From Actinomadura roseirufa (GTDB taxonomy: Bacteria > Actinomycetota > Actinomycetes > Streptosporangiales > Streptosporangiaceae), in assembly GCF_900659635.1 (NCBI RefSeq), contig NZ_CAACVB010000051.1:1-38848 (forward strand): a stretch of DNA of 38,848 nt, read 5' to 3'. The translations under genes were made by a program, and so were the position numbers. Within the stretch, counting starts at the first letter, position 1. Each line of letters opens with the position of its first letter. Under the pieces are notes generated by a model. It did not search any database. It was given only the letters and a program-made list of their open reading frames with translations, and was not told where the DNA came from. Below are positions 23,329 to 31,022 of this stretch, piece by piece.

Positions 23329-23760
23329 ATGAGCACCGCGAACACGCGCACGGCCACCGGCGCCGAGACCATGCCGGCCACCGGCCGCGAGGGCACGGTC
23401 GAGCACCGCGTCGGCGCCGCCGACGCCGCGTCGAACTGGGGGAACGACCTGCCCGTCCTGGCGACCCCGGTACTGCTGTGGCTGAGCGAGATCGCGGCCA
23501 TGCGCGCCGTCGAGCGGGACGTCGCCGACGATCAGATGACCGTCGGCGTCGGCCACTCCAGCACCCACCTGGCGCCCACCCCGGTGGACGATCTCGTGAC
23601 GGTGACCGCGCGCCTGGACGGGGTCGACGGCCGTGTCATGAGCTTCACCGTCACCGGGCACGACGGCGCGGGCAAGATCCTCGAAGGGACCCACACCCGG
23701 GCCCTGGTGGACCGCCGCCGGTTCCAGGAGGGACTCGACCGCCGCACCCGGGCGTCCTGA
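23329..23760 (+). CDS. FlK-like hotdog thioesterase
   Basis: 143 residues. The hotdog core is close to fluoroacetyl-CoA thioesterase FlK: TPVLLWLSEIAAM on the central helix, GVGHSSTHLAPTP, and VTARLDGVDGRVMSFTVTGHDG, then ILEGTHTRALVDRRRF. The candidate catalytic residues T46, E54 and H80 keep the T-x7-E and E-x25-H spacing of FlK (T42, E50, H76 as I recall). No fluorination genes are present, so a different acyl-CoA is likely; release of the finished acyl chain of this cluster is a reasonable inference. ATG 23329 follows AAGGAG. The 25 N-terminal residues are a variable extension. Confidence 0.87.
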   Translation: MSTANTRTATGAETMPATGREGTVEHRVGAADAASNWGNDLPVLATPVLLWLSEIAAMRAVERDVADDQMTVGVGHSSTHLAPTPVDDLVTVTARLDGVDGRVMSFTVTGHDGAGKILEGTHTRALVDRRRFQEGLDRRTRAS

Positions 23761-23780
23761 GGCCGGCGATGCGCGGCGCT

Positions 23781-24338
23781 TCAGCGAGCGGGGGCCGGGA
23801 CGCCGGGAGAGCCTTCCTGGCGCTTGCGGTAGGCGCGCACCTTGGCGATGCTGCCGCAGGCCCGGCCCTCGCCCTCGCCGTACATCCGGCACCAGCGGCG
23901 GGTGTTGCCCTTGGAGCTGTCGTAGAACGCCCAGGCGCAGTCGTCGCAGGCGCGCATCCGCCGCCAGTCGCCGTGGTGCAGCGCCAGGGCGAACTTGGCG
24001 AGGATCTGCCCGGCCGTGTCGTCGCGGGAGGGCGCCAGCTCCAGCCGGCCCTCCTCCCCCACCACGGCCGTGACCGGAACCGCGCGCAGCCAGCGGTTCA
24101 TCCCCGCCGGGACGCGGCCCAGATCGGCGCGCAGCGTCGCGCGCAGGTCGATCAGCTCGGTGAGCCGGCCCCGGCGCGGGACCGCGAGGTCGCCGAAGGT
24201 CGAGCGCCACAGCCGCGGGTCGTCGGCGAGCCGCGGCAACTCGTCGGTCTCCACGCGGGTCTCGTTGGGGATGTGCCACGTGTTGATCAGCACGCGGACG
24301 TCCTCCAGGTAGGCCGGCGCGAGCCGGTTGGGAGCCAT
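23781..24338 (-). CDS. CGNR zinc-finger regulator (ABATE domain)
   Basis: 185 residues. The N-terminal 120 form the stress-sensing ABATE-like domain (LINTWHIPNETRVETDEL and on). The C-terminal zinc finger reads RACDDCAWAFYDSSKGNTRRWC, then ACGSIAKVRAYRKRQ. Three Cys precede the CGNR position, where the motif is CGSI instead of CGNR, but the metal-binding Cys pattern is kept. Such proteins are proposed DNA-binding regulators. It is divergent from the MFS exporter gene and convergent with the thioesterase gene, so it splits the biosynthetic block and may regulate the exporter side. Confidence 0.88.
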   Translation of the reverse strand: MAPNRLAPAYLEDVRVLINTWHIPNETRVETDELPRLADDPRLWRSTFGDLAVPRRGRLTELIDLRATLRADLGRVPAGMNRWLRAVPVTAVVGEEGRLELAPSRDDTAGQILAKFALALHHGDWRRMRACDDCAWAFYDSSKGNTRRWCRMYGEGEGRACGSIAKVRAYRKRQEGSPGVPAPAR

Positions 24339-24440
24339 CTCCTCCGCCCTTCATCGAGTCGTCACCAGCATAGGACGGTAACCGGTAGCGGAGACAGCCC
24401 ATGACCACGGAAAAGACTCCGACAACACCCCTACGACCGC

Positions 24441-25745
24441 ATGCCCCTTATCACTATGAACGGTAACGACGACAGACGGAACATCGGCCCCTACCGCGCG
24501 GTCGTGACGCTTCCGGGATGGTGGGTCTGGTTCGCCTGCATGGCGCTGATCCGCCTCCCGGTGACCATGGCCCCGCTCACGTTCGTCCTGCTCGGCGGGC
24601 ATCTCCTCGGCTCCTACGCCGCGGGCGGCCTGCTGGCGGCCGGGCACGCGCTCGGCGAGGCCCTGTTCGCGCCCTGGCTCGGGCGCCGCCTCGACCGGCG
24701 GCCGGTCGCCGCGGAGCTGCGCGGCGGCCTGGCCGTGCAGACGGTGCTGTTCGCCCTCATGGCCGCGTCGGCGGCCGTCCTTCCGCTGTGGCCGCTCGTG
24801 GCCGCCGCCTTCCTGGCGGGCGGCGCGGCGTCCGGCGCGCCCGGGGGCATGCGCGCCCTCATGGCGTCGTGGGTGCCGGAGGAACGGCGGAAGGGCGCGA
24901 TGAGCCTGGAGAGCTCGCTCAACCAGGCGATGTGGGCCGGTGGGCCGGCGGTGGCGGCGACGACGGCGACGCTGCTGTCCCCGATCACCGGCCTGGTGGT
25001 CATGGCGGTGGCGGGCGCCGTCCCCGCTCTGCTGGCGCACCGGATCCGCGGTGCCCGGGACCGCCCGTCGGTCCCGGAGGCCGCGGACCGGCGGCCCCTG
25101 CACGCCGTCCTCGGCCCCGCCCTGCCCGCCCTCCTGCTGGGCGCCGCCGTCATGTACCTCGTGGGCGCCCTCGACATCACGCTCCCCGCCCGCCTGGACG
25201 AGCTGCACCGCGCTCCCGCGCTGGCGGGCGCCCTGCTCAGCGCGTTCGCCGTGGCGAGCATCGCCGGCGGGCTGCTCTACGGCCTGCGCTCGTGGCCGGG
25301 CGGCTACCAGGCGCAGGCGGTGGCGCTGCTGCTGGGCATGGCGGGATGCGTCCTGGCGGTGGCCTTCCTGTCCGACCCGTGGGCGCTGTTCGCGGTCCTG
25401 GTCGTCGCGGGGATCCTCAACGCCCCGGTGCTGACCGCCCGGAACCTCGTCCTGCAGCAGCGGCTGCCCCAGCACGACTGGGCGACCGGATTCTCCGCGC
25501 TGTACGCCTCCGGCGGCGTCGGCTACGGCGCCAGCGGGCTGCTGGTCGCCTCCCTGCTCGATCTGGCGGGTCCCGTGCCCGCCATCGTGACCACCGCCGC
25601 GGGGATCGGCCTCATCGCCACCGGCTCCGCACACCTGGAGGCCCGCATGGGCGCCAGGGAGCGTCCGGACGGCGGGGAGCGGTCCGGACGGCCGGCACCC
25701 GATCTCGTCTCCACCCGCACCACCCACCGGAAGGAGCAATCATGA
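24441..25745 (+). CDS. MFS transporter
   Basis: 434 residues with 11-12 hydrophobic segments. MFS features include GGLLAAGHALGEALFAPWLGRRLDRRP (motif A equivalent, LGRRLDRRP), ASGAPGGMRALMASWVPEERRKGAMSLESSLNQ and a symmetric second half. Start at ATG 24441 or 24456; neither has a clear ribosome site, so translation may be leaderless. The C-terminal 45 residues are hydrophilic. Its stop overlaps the next gene (ATGA). Its place next to the ketosynthase block suggests export of that product or self-protection. Confidence 0.9.
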   Translation: MPLITMNGNDDRRNIGPYRAVVTLPGWWVWFACMALIRLPVTMAPLTFVLLGGHLLGSYAAGGLLAAGHALGEALFAPWLGRRLDRRPVAAELRGGLAVQTVLFALMAASAAVLPLWPLVAAAFLAGGAASGAPGGMRALMASWVPEERRKGAMSLESSLNQAMWAGGPAVAATTATLLSPITGLVVMAVAGAVPALLAHRIRGARDRPSVPEAADRRPLHAVLGPALPALLLGAAVMYLVGALDITLPARLDELHRAPALAGALLSAFAVASIAGGLLYGLRSWPGGYQAQAVALLLGMAGCVLAVAFLSDPWALFAVLVVAGILNAPVLTARNLVLQQRLPQHDWATGFSALYASGGVGYGASGLLVASLLDLAGPVPAIVTTAAGIGLIATGSAHLEARMGARERPDGGERSGRPAPDLVSTRTTHRKEQS

Positions 25746-26050
25746 TCTCGCACGCCGTGCTCGCCTCCGAGAGCGAGCACATCCGCCTCCCGATCCAGCC
25801 GGCCATGGTCCTGGAGGACCGCGAGGGACACCACGTCACGCTCGTCGCCTCCGTCTACAGCCCCGAGCAGCGGTGCTGGAGCTATGAGACCCGCGCCGGC
25901 GGCGACCGGGCCCGGCTGTCCAGCCTGGCCGGGTACCGCATCGTCGGCAGCGGCTCGGCCGAGCGGGAGGCGCCGCCGCCGCGGCACCTCGCGCCCGGCG
26001 TGGGCTGCGACGACTTCCCGGCGGTCCCGGACGTGACCGGCCGCCCGTGA
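25742..26050 (+). CDS. Small protein of unknown function
   Basis: 102 residues, translationally coupled to the MFS gene through ATGA. No family recognised. The middle (RLPIQPAMVLEDREGHHVTLVASVYSPEQRCWSYETRAG) looks like a short beta-rich domain, and the C-terminus is Pro/Gly-rich and probably disordered. It has no signal peptide or membrane segment. Codon use matches its neighbours, which supports a real gene. Confidence 0.72.
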   Translation: MISHAVLASESEHIRLPIQPAMVLEDREGHHVTLVASVYSPEQRCWSYETRAGGDRARLSSLAGYRIVGSGSAEREAPPPRHLAPGVGCDDFPAVPDVTGRP

Positions 26051-26076
26051 CGGCCCCACCAGGAAAGGAGCATGGC

Positions 26077-26307
26077 ATGGACGCCTCGCACGACGAGGGT
26101 GCGACCCAAAACAGCGCCGTCCTCATCGGCGGCCCCGACCGGCTCCCCGCGCACGAGCGCAGGAGGCGCGTCCCGCACGGGGAGTCGAAGGTGAAGGTTC
26201 CCTTCCAGAACGGCTACGAGCACTTCGTCGCCGACGAGCTCCCGCATCCCCTCGACGGCCACGCGCAGGTCTTCCGCTGGGCCATGCGGACCGAGATCGC
26301 CGAATGA
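26077..26307 (+). CDS. Small conserved actinobacterial protein, DUF5988-like
   Basis: 76 residues from ATG 26077, which follows AAAGGAG at six bases; a GTG at 26047 in the same frame lacks a site of its own. The sequence AVLIGGPDRLPAHERRRRV, then KVKVPFQNGYEHFVADEL and QVFRWAMRTEIAE, resembles the small DUF5988-type proteins seen beside actinomycete biosynthetic genes (from memory). It would form a small beta-rich fold. Function unknown. It is last in the exporter operon, and its stop lies three bases from the stop of the convergent AraC gene. Confidence 0.78.
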   Translation: MDASHDEGATQNSAVLIGGPDRLPAHERRRRVPHGESKVKVPFQNGYEHFVADELPHPLDGHAQVFRWAMRTEIAE

Positions 26308-26310
26308 CCC

Positions 26311-27258
26311 CTATCGCGCGCCCGCCCTCGCCTCGGTGGGGGTACGGCCGAAGCGGGACCGGAACAACCGGGCGAAATGGGCCTGGCTGGAGAAGCCCCA
26401 CCGGTACGCGACGTCCGCGATCGTCCCGGCGGTGCCCGCGGTGAGCTCGTCGTGGGCCCGCTGGAGACGGCGCTCCAGGATGTGCCGGGACGGCGTCGTG
26501 CCCGCCGACTCGAAGATCCGGCCGAGGTGCCGGACGGAGACGCCCATGACCCCCGCGACCTGCGCCGGGGTGAGGCAGGCGTCGTGCAGGTGCCGCTCGA
26601 TGTAGTTCTCGGCGAGGATGAACTGGGCCTGGTAGGCGGCCGGGGCGGACCGCCCGCCGGACCGCTCGGCCGCCAGCGTCCGGATCAGGCCGAGGACCGT
26701 GTCGCGCGACGCGGCGGGGTCTCCGGCGCCCGGGTTCTCCAGGACGGAGCGGAGGGCCGCCAGCAGGCCGCCCTCGCGCGCCGTCCCCCGCCCGAAGAGC
26801 ATGGGGCCGGGGACGCCCCCCGCCAGGCACTCCTGGACGAACAGGTCTCGCGGGATGTCCACGAGGAACTGCCGCATGGAGGAGGAGAAGCCGAACAGGT
26901 ACGGGCGGCGCGTGTCGTAGACGACGAGGTCGCCCGCGCCGGCGGCGAGGCAGCCGTGCTCGTGCAGGAAGACCGCCTCGCCCTTGACCAGCAGGGTCGC
27001 GAACACCGAGTCCTTCGGCGCGGCCTTGGCGACCTGCGGGGTCCGCTCGATGGCGTGGGCGTTCCCGCTGATCTCGGCCAGCCGGAGGTCGGCGAGCCGG
27101 AAGTTGGACTGCCGGGCCAGCAGCCCGCGCTCGGAGTAGGAGGTGCACGACAGCCCGACGAGCGCCTTGCGGTTGTACTCCTCCCAGAACTCGATCCGCT
27201 CCCGCGGATCGACGTTCTCCGTGGTCGCGTGGGAGATCATGTGTGCGGGCGCCGGCAT
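26311..27258 (-). CDS. AraC-family transcriptional regulator
   Basis: 315 residues. Residues 20-190 form an AraC-binding-like (NphR/FeaR type) sensing domain: RIEFWEEYNRKALVGLSCTSYSERG, then FLHEHGCLAAGAGDLVVYDTRRPYLFGF. The C-terminal 100 residues are a double AraC HTH, with LTPAQVAGVMGVSVRHLGRIFESAGTTPSRHILERRL and AYRWGFSSQAHFARLFRSRFGRTP. ATG 27256-27258 follows GGGAGGAG. It is the last gene of a catabolic operon and is the obvious candidate to activate it in response to the substrate. Confidence 0.93.
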   Translation of the reverse strand: MPAPAHMISHATTENVDPRERIEFWEEYNRKALVGLSCTSYSERGLLARQSNFRLADLRLAEISGNAHAIERTPQVAKAAPKDSVFATLLVKGEAVFLHEHGCLAAGAGDLVVYDTRRPYLFGFSSSMRQFLVDIPRDLFVQECLAGGVPGPMLFGRGTAREGGLLAALRSVLENPGAGDPAASRDTVLGLIRTLAAERSGGRSAPAAYQAQFILAENYIERHLHDACLTPAQVAGVMGVSVRHLGRIFESAGTTPSRHILERRLQRAHDELTAGTAGTIADVAYRWGFSSQAHFARLFRSRFGRTPTEARAGAR

Positions 27259-27317
27259 CGGTGTGCTCCTCCCGGGCGTCGGGCGGTCCTCGCACGGAGC
27301 ATACTTCGTGATGGTGA

Positions 27318-28052
27318 TCACACGGCCAGATAGCCTCCGTCCACCGGAAGGACCGCGCCGTTGACGTAGGACGCGGCGGGCGAGCACAGGAAGGCCACCG
27401 TCGCCGCCACCTCGCGGGGCCGCCCGTAGCGTCCGGCGGGGATCCGGGCGAGGACGGCCGCGGCGGCGGGCGGGTCGTCGAGCAGCCCGCGCGCGAGCGG
27501 GGTGACGACGAAGCCCGGCGCGACGGCGTTCACCCGCACGCCGTCGGCCGCGTACTCGGCCGCCAGGGACCGGGTGAGCTGGGAGATCCCGCCCTTGCTC
27601 GCGCTGTAGGCGGGCCGGTCCCGGCTGCCGGAGAAGGCGAACATCGACGACACGTTCACGATCGCGCCCCCGGTGCCGGCCAGGGCGGGCCGCGCGGCCT
27701 GGCAGGCGACCATGGTGGCGGTCAGGTTGATCTCCAGGACGCGGCGCCAGCGCTCCAGGTCGTACTCGTCGCGGTCGTGGCTGACGCCCGCGCAGTTGAC
27801 CAGGGCGTCCAGCCGGCCCGCGCCCTCGATCAGCCCGGTCAGCCCGCCGCCGTCCAGCACGTCGTGCTCGACGACGCGGACGCCCGGGTGGGCGGGCAGC
27901 TCGCCCGGGTCGGCGGGCGGGAGGCCGAGCGCGACGACCTCGGCGCCCAGCTCGGCGAACAGCACCGCGGTCGCGGCGCCGATCCCGGACGTGCCGCCGG
28001 TCACGAACACCCGCCGCCCGGCGCACAGCCCCGGCTCGAACCCCTCGGTCAT
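27318..28052 (-). CDS. Short-chain dehydrogenase/reductase (classical SDR)
   Basis: 244 residues. TGGTSGIG (18-25) is the cofactor loop, NCAG (86-89) the structural motif, and S135/S136, Y149 and K153 (YSASK) the active site. The end VNGAVLPVDGGYLAV is typical. ATG at 28050-28052 overlaps the stop of the zinc dehydrogenase by four bases, so the two are made together. In an operon with a butanediol-dehydrogenase-like enzyme and a cupin dioxygenase, oxidation of a hydroxyl in the same substrate family is likely. Confidence 0.93.
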   Translation of the reverse strand: MTEGFEPGLCAGRRVFVTGGTSGIGAATAVLFAELGAEVVALGLPPADPGELPAHPGVRVVEHDVLDGGGLTGLIEGAGRLDALVNCAGVSHDRDEYDLERWRRVLEINLTATMVACQAARPALAGTGGAIVNVSSMFAFSGSRDRPAYSASKGGISQLTRSLAAEYAADGVRVNAVAPGFVVTPLARGLLDDPPAAAAVLARIPAGRYGRPREVAATVAFLCSPAASYVNGAVLPVDGGYLAV

Positions 28053-29065
28053 GGCCGCACCAGCACCTTGATCTCCTCCTTGGCGGTCAGCAGGGCCTCG
28101 AAGCCGTCGCGGACGACGTCGGCGAGCGGGACGGTCGAGGTGACGATGGCGGCCAGGTCCAGCCCCTCCTCGGCGACCAGCTGGATCAGCTCGGGGTAGA
28201 CGTCCCGGTACCCGACCGACCCGATGATCGTCTGCTCGTTGTTGACCAGCGCGAACGCGTCGACCGCGAACGTCCCGCCGAGCCCGAGCAGGACGACCCG
28301 GCCGCCGCGCCGGGTGGCGGCCAGGCAGTCGCGCAGCGTGCCCTCGGTCCCGACGGCCTCGAACGCCAGGTCCGCCTCCCCCGCGGGCAGCAGCCCGGCG
28401 TCCACGACCTCGGTGGCGCCGAGGCGGCGGGCCAGCGCGCGGCGGCTCGCGGACGGGTCGGACGCGACGATCCGCCCCGCCCCGTAGTGGGCGGCCAGCC
28501 GCACGACCAGCAGCCCGATCGGCCCGAGGCCGGAGACGGCGACGGTCTCGCCGTCGCGCAGCCCGGACCTGCGCAGGGCGTGCAGCGCCACCGCGGCCGG
28601 TTCGAGCACCGCCGCCTGCTCCAGCGGCACCCCGGCGGGCAGCCGGTGCAGCATGTACGACGGGACGACGGCCCGTTCGGCGAGCCCGCCGTCGCCCATC
28701 AGCCCGGCGAACCCGAAGTGGCGGCACAGGTTGTACTCGCCCGCCCGGCAGCGGGCGCACGTGCCGCACCGGTAGTGCGGTTCCACCGCGACCCGGTCGC
28801 CGGGCTGGAAGCCCGTCACGTCAGGGCCGACCTCGGCGACGGTGCCGCAGAACTCGTGCCCGAGTGTCAGCGGGGCCCGGCGGCCCGACTCGGGGTGCGG
28901 CGCGTCCACCGGGACGGCGTGCGGCCCGTCCAGGTATTCGTGCAGGTCGCTGCCGCAGATCCCGCAGTAGGCGACCGTGATCGCCACTTCCCCGGCGCGC
29001 GGGGCCGCCGCGGGGACGTCCTCGACGCGGACGTCCCGCGCCCCGTACCAGACCGCCGCTCTCAC
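28049..29065 (-). CDS. Zinc-dependent alcohol dehydrogenase, (R,R)-butanediol dehydrogenase-like
   Basis: 338 residues. Catalytic zinc ligands are C37 (CGICGSDLHEYLDGP), H70 and E71 (LTLGHEF); structural zinc ligands are C100, C103, C106 and C114 in CGTCARCRAGEYNLC. The Rossmann loop is VSGLGPIGLL. The N-terminus RAAVWYGARDVRVEDVP and the stretch DGPHAVPVDAPHPESGRRAPLTLGHEF match 2,3-butanediol dehydrogenases, which interconvert vicinal diols and acyloins with NAD. The chosen GTG 29063-29065 follows AAGGGA; GTG 29093-29095, overlapping the MFS stop, is the alternative and adds ten residues. Confidence 0.9.
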   Translation of the reverse strand: MRAAVWYGARDVRVEDVPAAAPRAGEVAITVAYCGICGSDLHEYLDGPHAVPVDAPHPESGRRAPLTLGHEFCGTVAEVGPDVTGFQPGDRVAVEPHYRCGTCARCRAGEYNLCRHFGFAGLMGDGGLAERAVVPSYMLHRLPAGVPLEQAAVLEPAAVALHALRRSGLRDGETVAVSGLGPIGLLVVRLAAHYGAGRIVASDPSASRRALARRLGATEVVDAGLLPAGEADLAFEAVGTEGTLRDCLAATRRGGRVVLLGLGGTFAVDAFALVNNEQTIIGSVGYRDVYPELIQLVAEEGLDLAAIVTSTVPLADVVRDGFEALLTAKEEIKVLVRP

Positions 29066-29091
29066 ATGTGTCCCTTCGTCCGCCGGGGTGG

Positions 29092-30363
29092 TCACGCGGC
29101 CGCCCCGGCACGGCGGCGCAGCACGGCGGGCGCGGTCTCGCGCAGCGCGAACGACAGCGCGACGACGATCACCGCGCCGCCCGCCGCGATGAACATGGCG
29201 GCCTGCAGCCCCCAGGTGTCGGACGCCCAGCCCGCGACGAGCGGGCCGAGGAACCCGCCGGCCAGCTCGCCCACGCCCATGATCACGCCGAGCGCGGTGG
29301 CGAGCGCCGCGCGCGGGACGGTCTCGGCCGGGATGGTCGCCATGATCAGCGTGAAGCAGCCGAGCCCGGTGTAGGTGACGATCATCAGCGCGCCGAGGAG
29401 CACCGGGTTCCCGACGTACACGACCGCGATCGGGCAGCACACCGCGAGCGCCGTGAACCCGATCAGCGCGGGCTTGCGGCCCACCCGGTCGGAGATCGCG
29501 GGCGTGGCGAACCCCCACAGCACCCAGGCGACGCCGAGGCAGGTCATGACGGCGCTCATCGTGCCCGAGCTCCAGCCCTTCTCGTCGGTCAGGTACTTGG
29601 GCGTGAAAGTGATCAGCGTGATGAACCACGTCAGGTAGCAGCAGGCGATCAGCATGCAGACCACCACGTTGCGCAGCCGCAGCACGTCCTTCACGGGGAC
29701 CTTCGGGGAGTCCTGCGCGACCGGCGCGGGGACCGGCGCCACGTCCATGGCCGCCCGGGGCGCCCGTTCGAGCACGTACTTCGCCACCAGCGCCGTGATG
29801 ATCACGCCGGGGACGATCGTGACGAAGAAGGCCGTCCGCCAGCCGAACGCGTCGGCGAGCCGGACCACGACGATCGGCGCCACGATGCCGCCGAGCAGGC
29901 CCGCCGAGGAGCCCTGCAGCAGCCCCATGTTGAGGCCGCGGCGCGACTCCCGGGACGCCTCCACCATCAGCGACTGCGCCATCGGGAGCACGGCGCCCTC
30001 CGCGGTGCCCATCAGGGCGCGGGCGGCGAGCAGGCCCACGAACCCGGTCATCAGCCCGGACGCGGAGGAGAACAGCGAGAACAGGAGGACCGCGCCGATG
30101 AGGATCGGCTTGCGCCGCCCGAGCCTGTCCGACAGGCTCCCGGCGAACATCCCCGAGACGGCCCAGGTCAGCGCCAGCACCCCGGACAGGATGCCGAGCT
30201 GGGAGTTGGACAGCCCGAAGTCGTCGTCCATGTAGGGCGCGAGGAACGCCAGGGCCTGCCGGTCGAAGAAGACGAATCCGAAGGCCAGGAACAGGATGAC
30301 CAGCAGCCTATTCTCGTACCTGTCGGCGTCGGCGGGCGCGCTCCGGGTGAGCGTGTCGGCCAT
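29092..30363 (-). CDS. MFS transporter, organic-acid/aromatic-acid type
   Basis: 423 residues, 12 hydrophobic segments. Motif A is GSLSDRLGRRKPILIG, with the matching ISDRVGRKPALIGF in the second half. The N-terminal FVFFDRQALAFLAPYMDDDFGLSNSQLGILSGVLALTWA is typical of the anion:cation symporter and aromatic acid carriers. It sits two bases after the cupin gene and directly before the dehydrogenase, so uptake of the substrate degraded by the operon is the likely role. Confidence 0.92.
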   Translation of the reverse strand: MADTLTRSAPADADRYENRLLVILFLAFGFVFFDRQALAFLAPYMDDDFGLSNSQLGILSGVLALTWAVSGMFAGSLSDRLGRRKPILIGAVLLFSLFSSASGLMTGFVGLLAARALMGTAEGAVLPMAQSLMVEASRESRRGLNMGLLQGSSAGLLGGIVAPIVVVRLADAFGWRTAFFVTIVPGVIITALVAKYVLERAPRAAMDVAPVPAPVAQDSPKVPVKDVLRLRNVVVCMLIACCYLTWFITLITFTPKYLTDEKGWSSGTMSAVMTCLGVAWVLWGFATPAISDRVGRKPALIGFTALAVCCPIAVVYVGNPVLLGALMIVTYTGLGCFTLIMATIPAETVPRAALATALGVIMGVGELAGGFLGPLVAGWASDTWGLQAAMFIAAGGAVIVVALSFALRETAPAVLRRRAGAAA

Positions 30364-30365
30364 GG

Positions 30366-30899
30366 TCAGCGGAACAGCGCGTTGACGTAGTCCGCGCCCA
30401 GCCCGACCTCGTCATAGTGCTTGCGGCACATGTCGATGTAGTCGTGGACGTCGAAGAAGCCCTCGGGCTCGCCGTTCTCGTCCAGCCAGATCAGCGGGCC
30501 CTTGACGATGAACAGGGTCTTCATCGGCTCCTCGTGCTCGTAGGCGACGAGGGTGTGCCCCTCCCCCGGGGCCTCGTAGATGAAGTCGCCGGCGGTGGCG
30601 GTCCACGGCCGCTCCAGGTACCCCCACTTGCCGGAGATCGTGTAGGCGAACACCTCGTGCGGGTGGTAGTGCCGGTTGACGAGCCCGGCGCTGGTGGAGC
30701 GCAGGATGTCCGACCAGGTGTTGTCCTTGACGTTGATCCACAGCGGCCGCGACCCGACCGTCTCGGTGAACGGCACGTAGTACCGGTCATCGTCGGTGGC
30801 GACCTTGGACAGGTACACCTCGGGCAGCGCGTCGGGCTTCTGCGAGTTCTCGATCGGCTTGAGGTTCTTCCAGAACTCCGAACCGGGGGTTTCAGGCAT
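30366..30899 (-). CDS. Cupin dioxygenase, 2,4'-dihydroxyacetophenone dioxygenase-like
   Basis: 177 residues forming a single cupin. Metal-binding candidates are H77, H79 and H81 in NRHYHPHEVFAYTISGKWGY and H115 in PGEGHTLV. The block GLVNRHYHPHEVFAY, then LERPWTATAGDFIYEAPGEGHTL, is that of 2,4'-dihydroxyacetophenone dioxygenase-like proteins, iron enzymes that cleave the C-C bond of an alpha-hydroxyketone. ATG 30897-30899 follows GGAGAGGAG. It is first in the operon, with the transporter, zinc dehydrogenase, SDR and AraC genes behind it. The actual substrate is not known. Confidence 0.88.
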   Translation of the reverse strand: MPETPGSEFWKNLKPIENSQKPDALPEVYLSKVATDDDRYYVPFTETVGSRPLWINVKDNTWSDILRSTSAGLVNRHYHPHEVFAYTISGKWGYLERPWTATAGDFIYEAPGEGHTLVAYEHEEPMKTLFIVKGPLIWLDENGEPEGFFDVHDYIDMCRKHYDEVGLGADYVNALFR

Positions 30900-31022
30900 G
30901 TGAACGTCTCCTCTCCGTTGCGGCGAGTAGACCTGTTCCGGCCCGTCCCCGTCTTTCCTGTCCCCGACGTGCCCGTTTGCATTTCCCGGACATCGCTCCG
31001 GTCACCACCGGTCCGGCGAGGG

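Noticed and set aside
23329..23760. Fluoroacetate resistance
   Set aside because: The thioesterase resembles FlK, but no fluorinase or related gene is present and the neighbours indicate another pathway.
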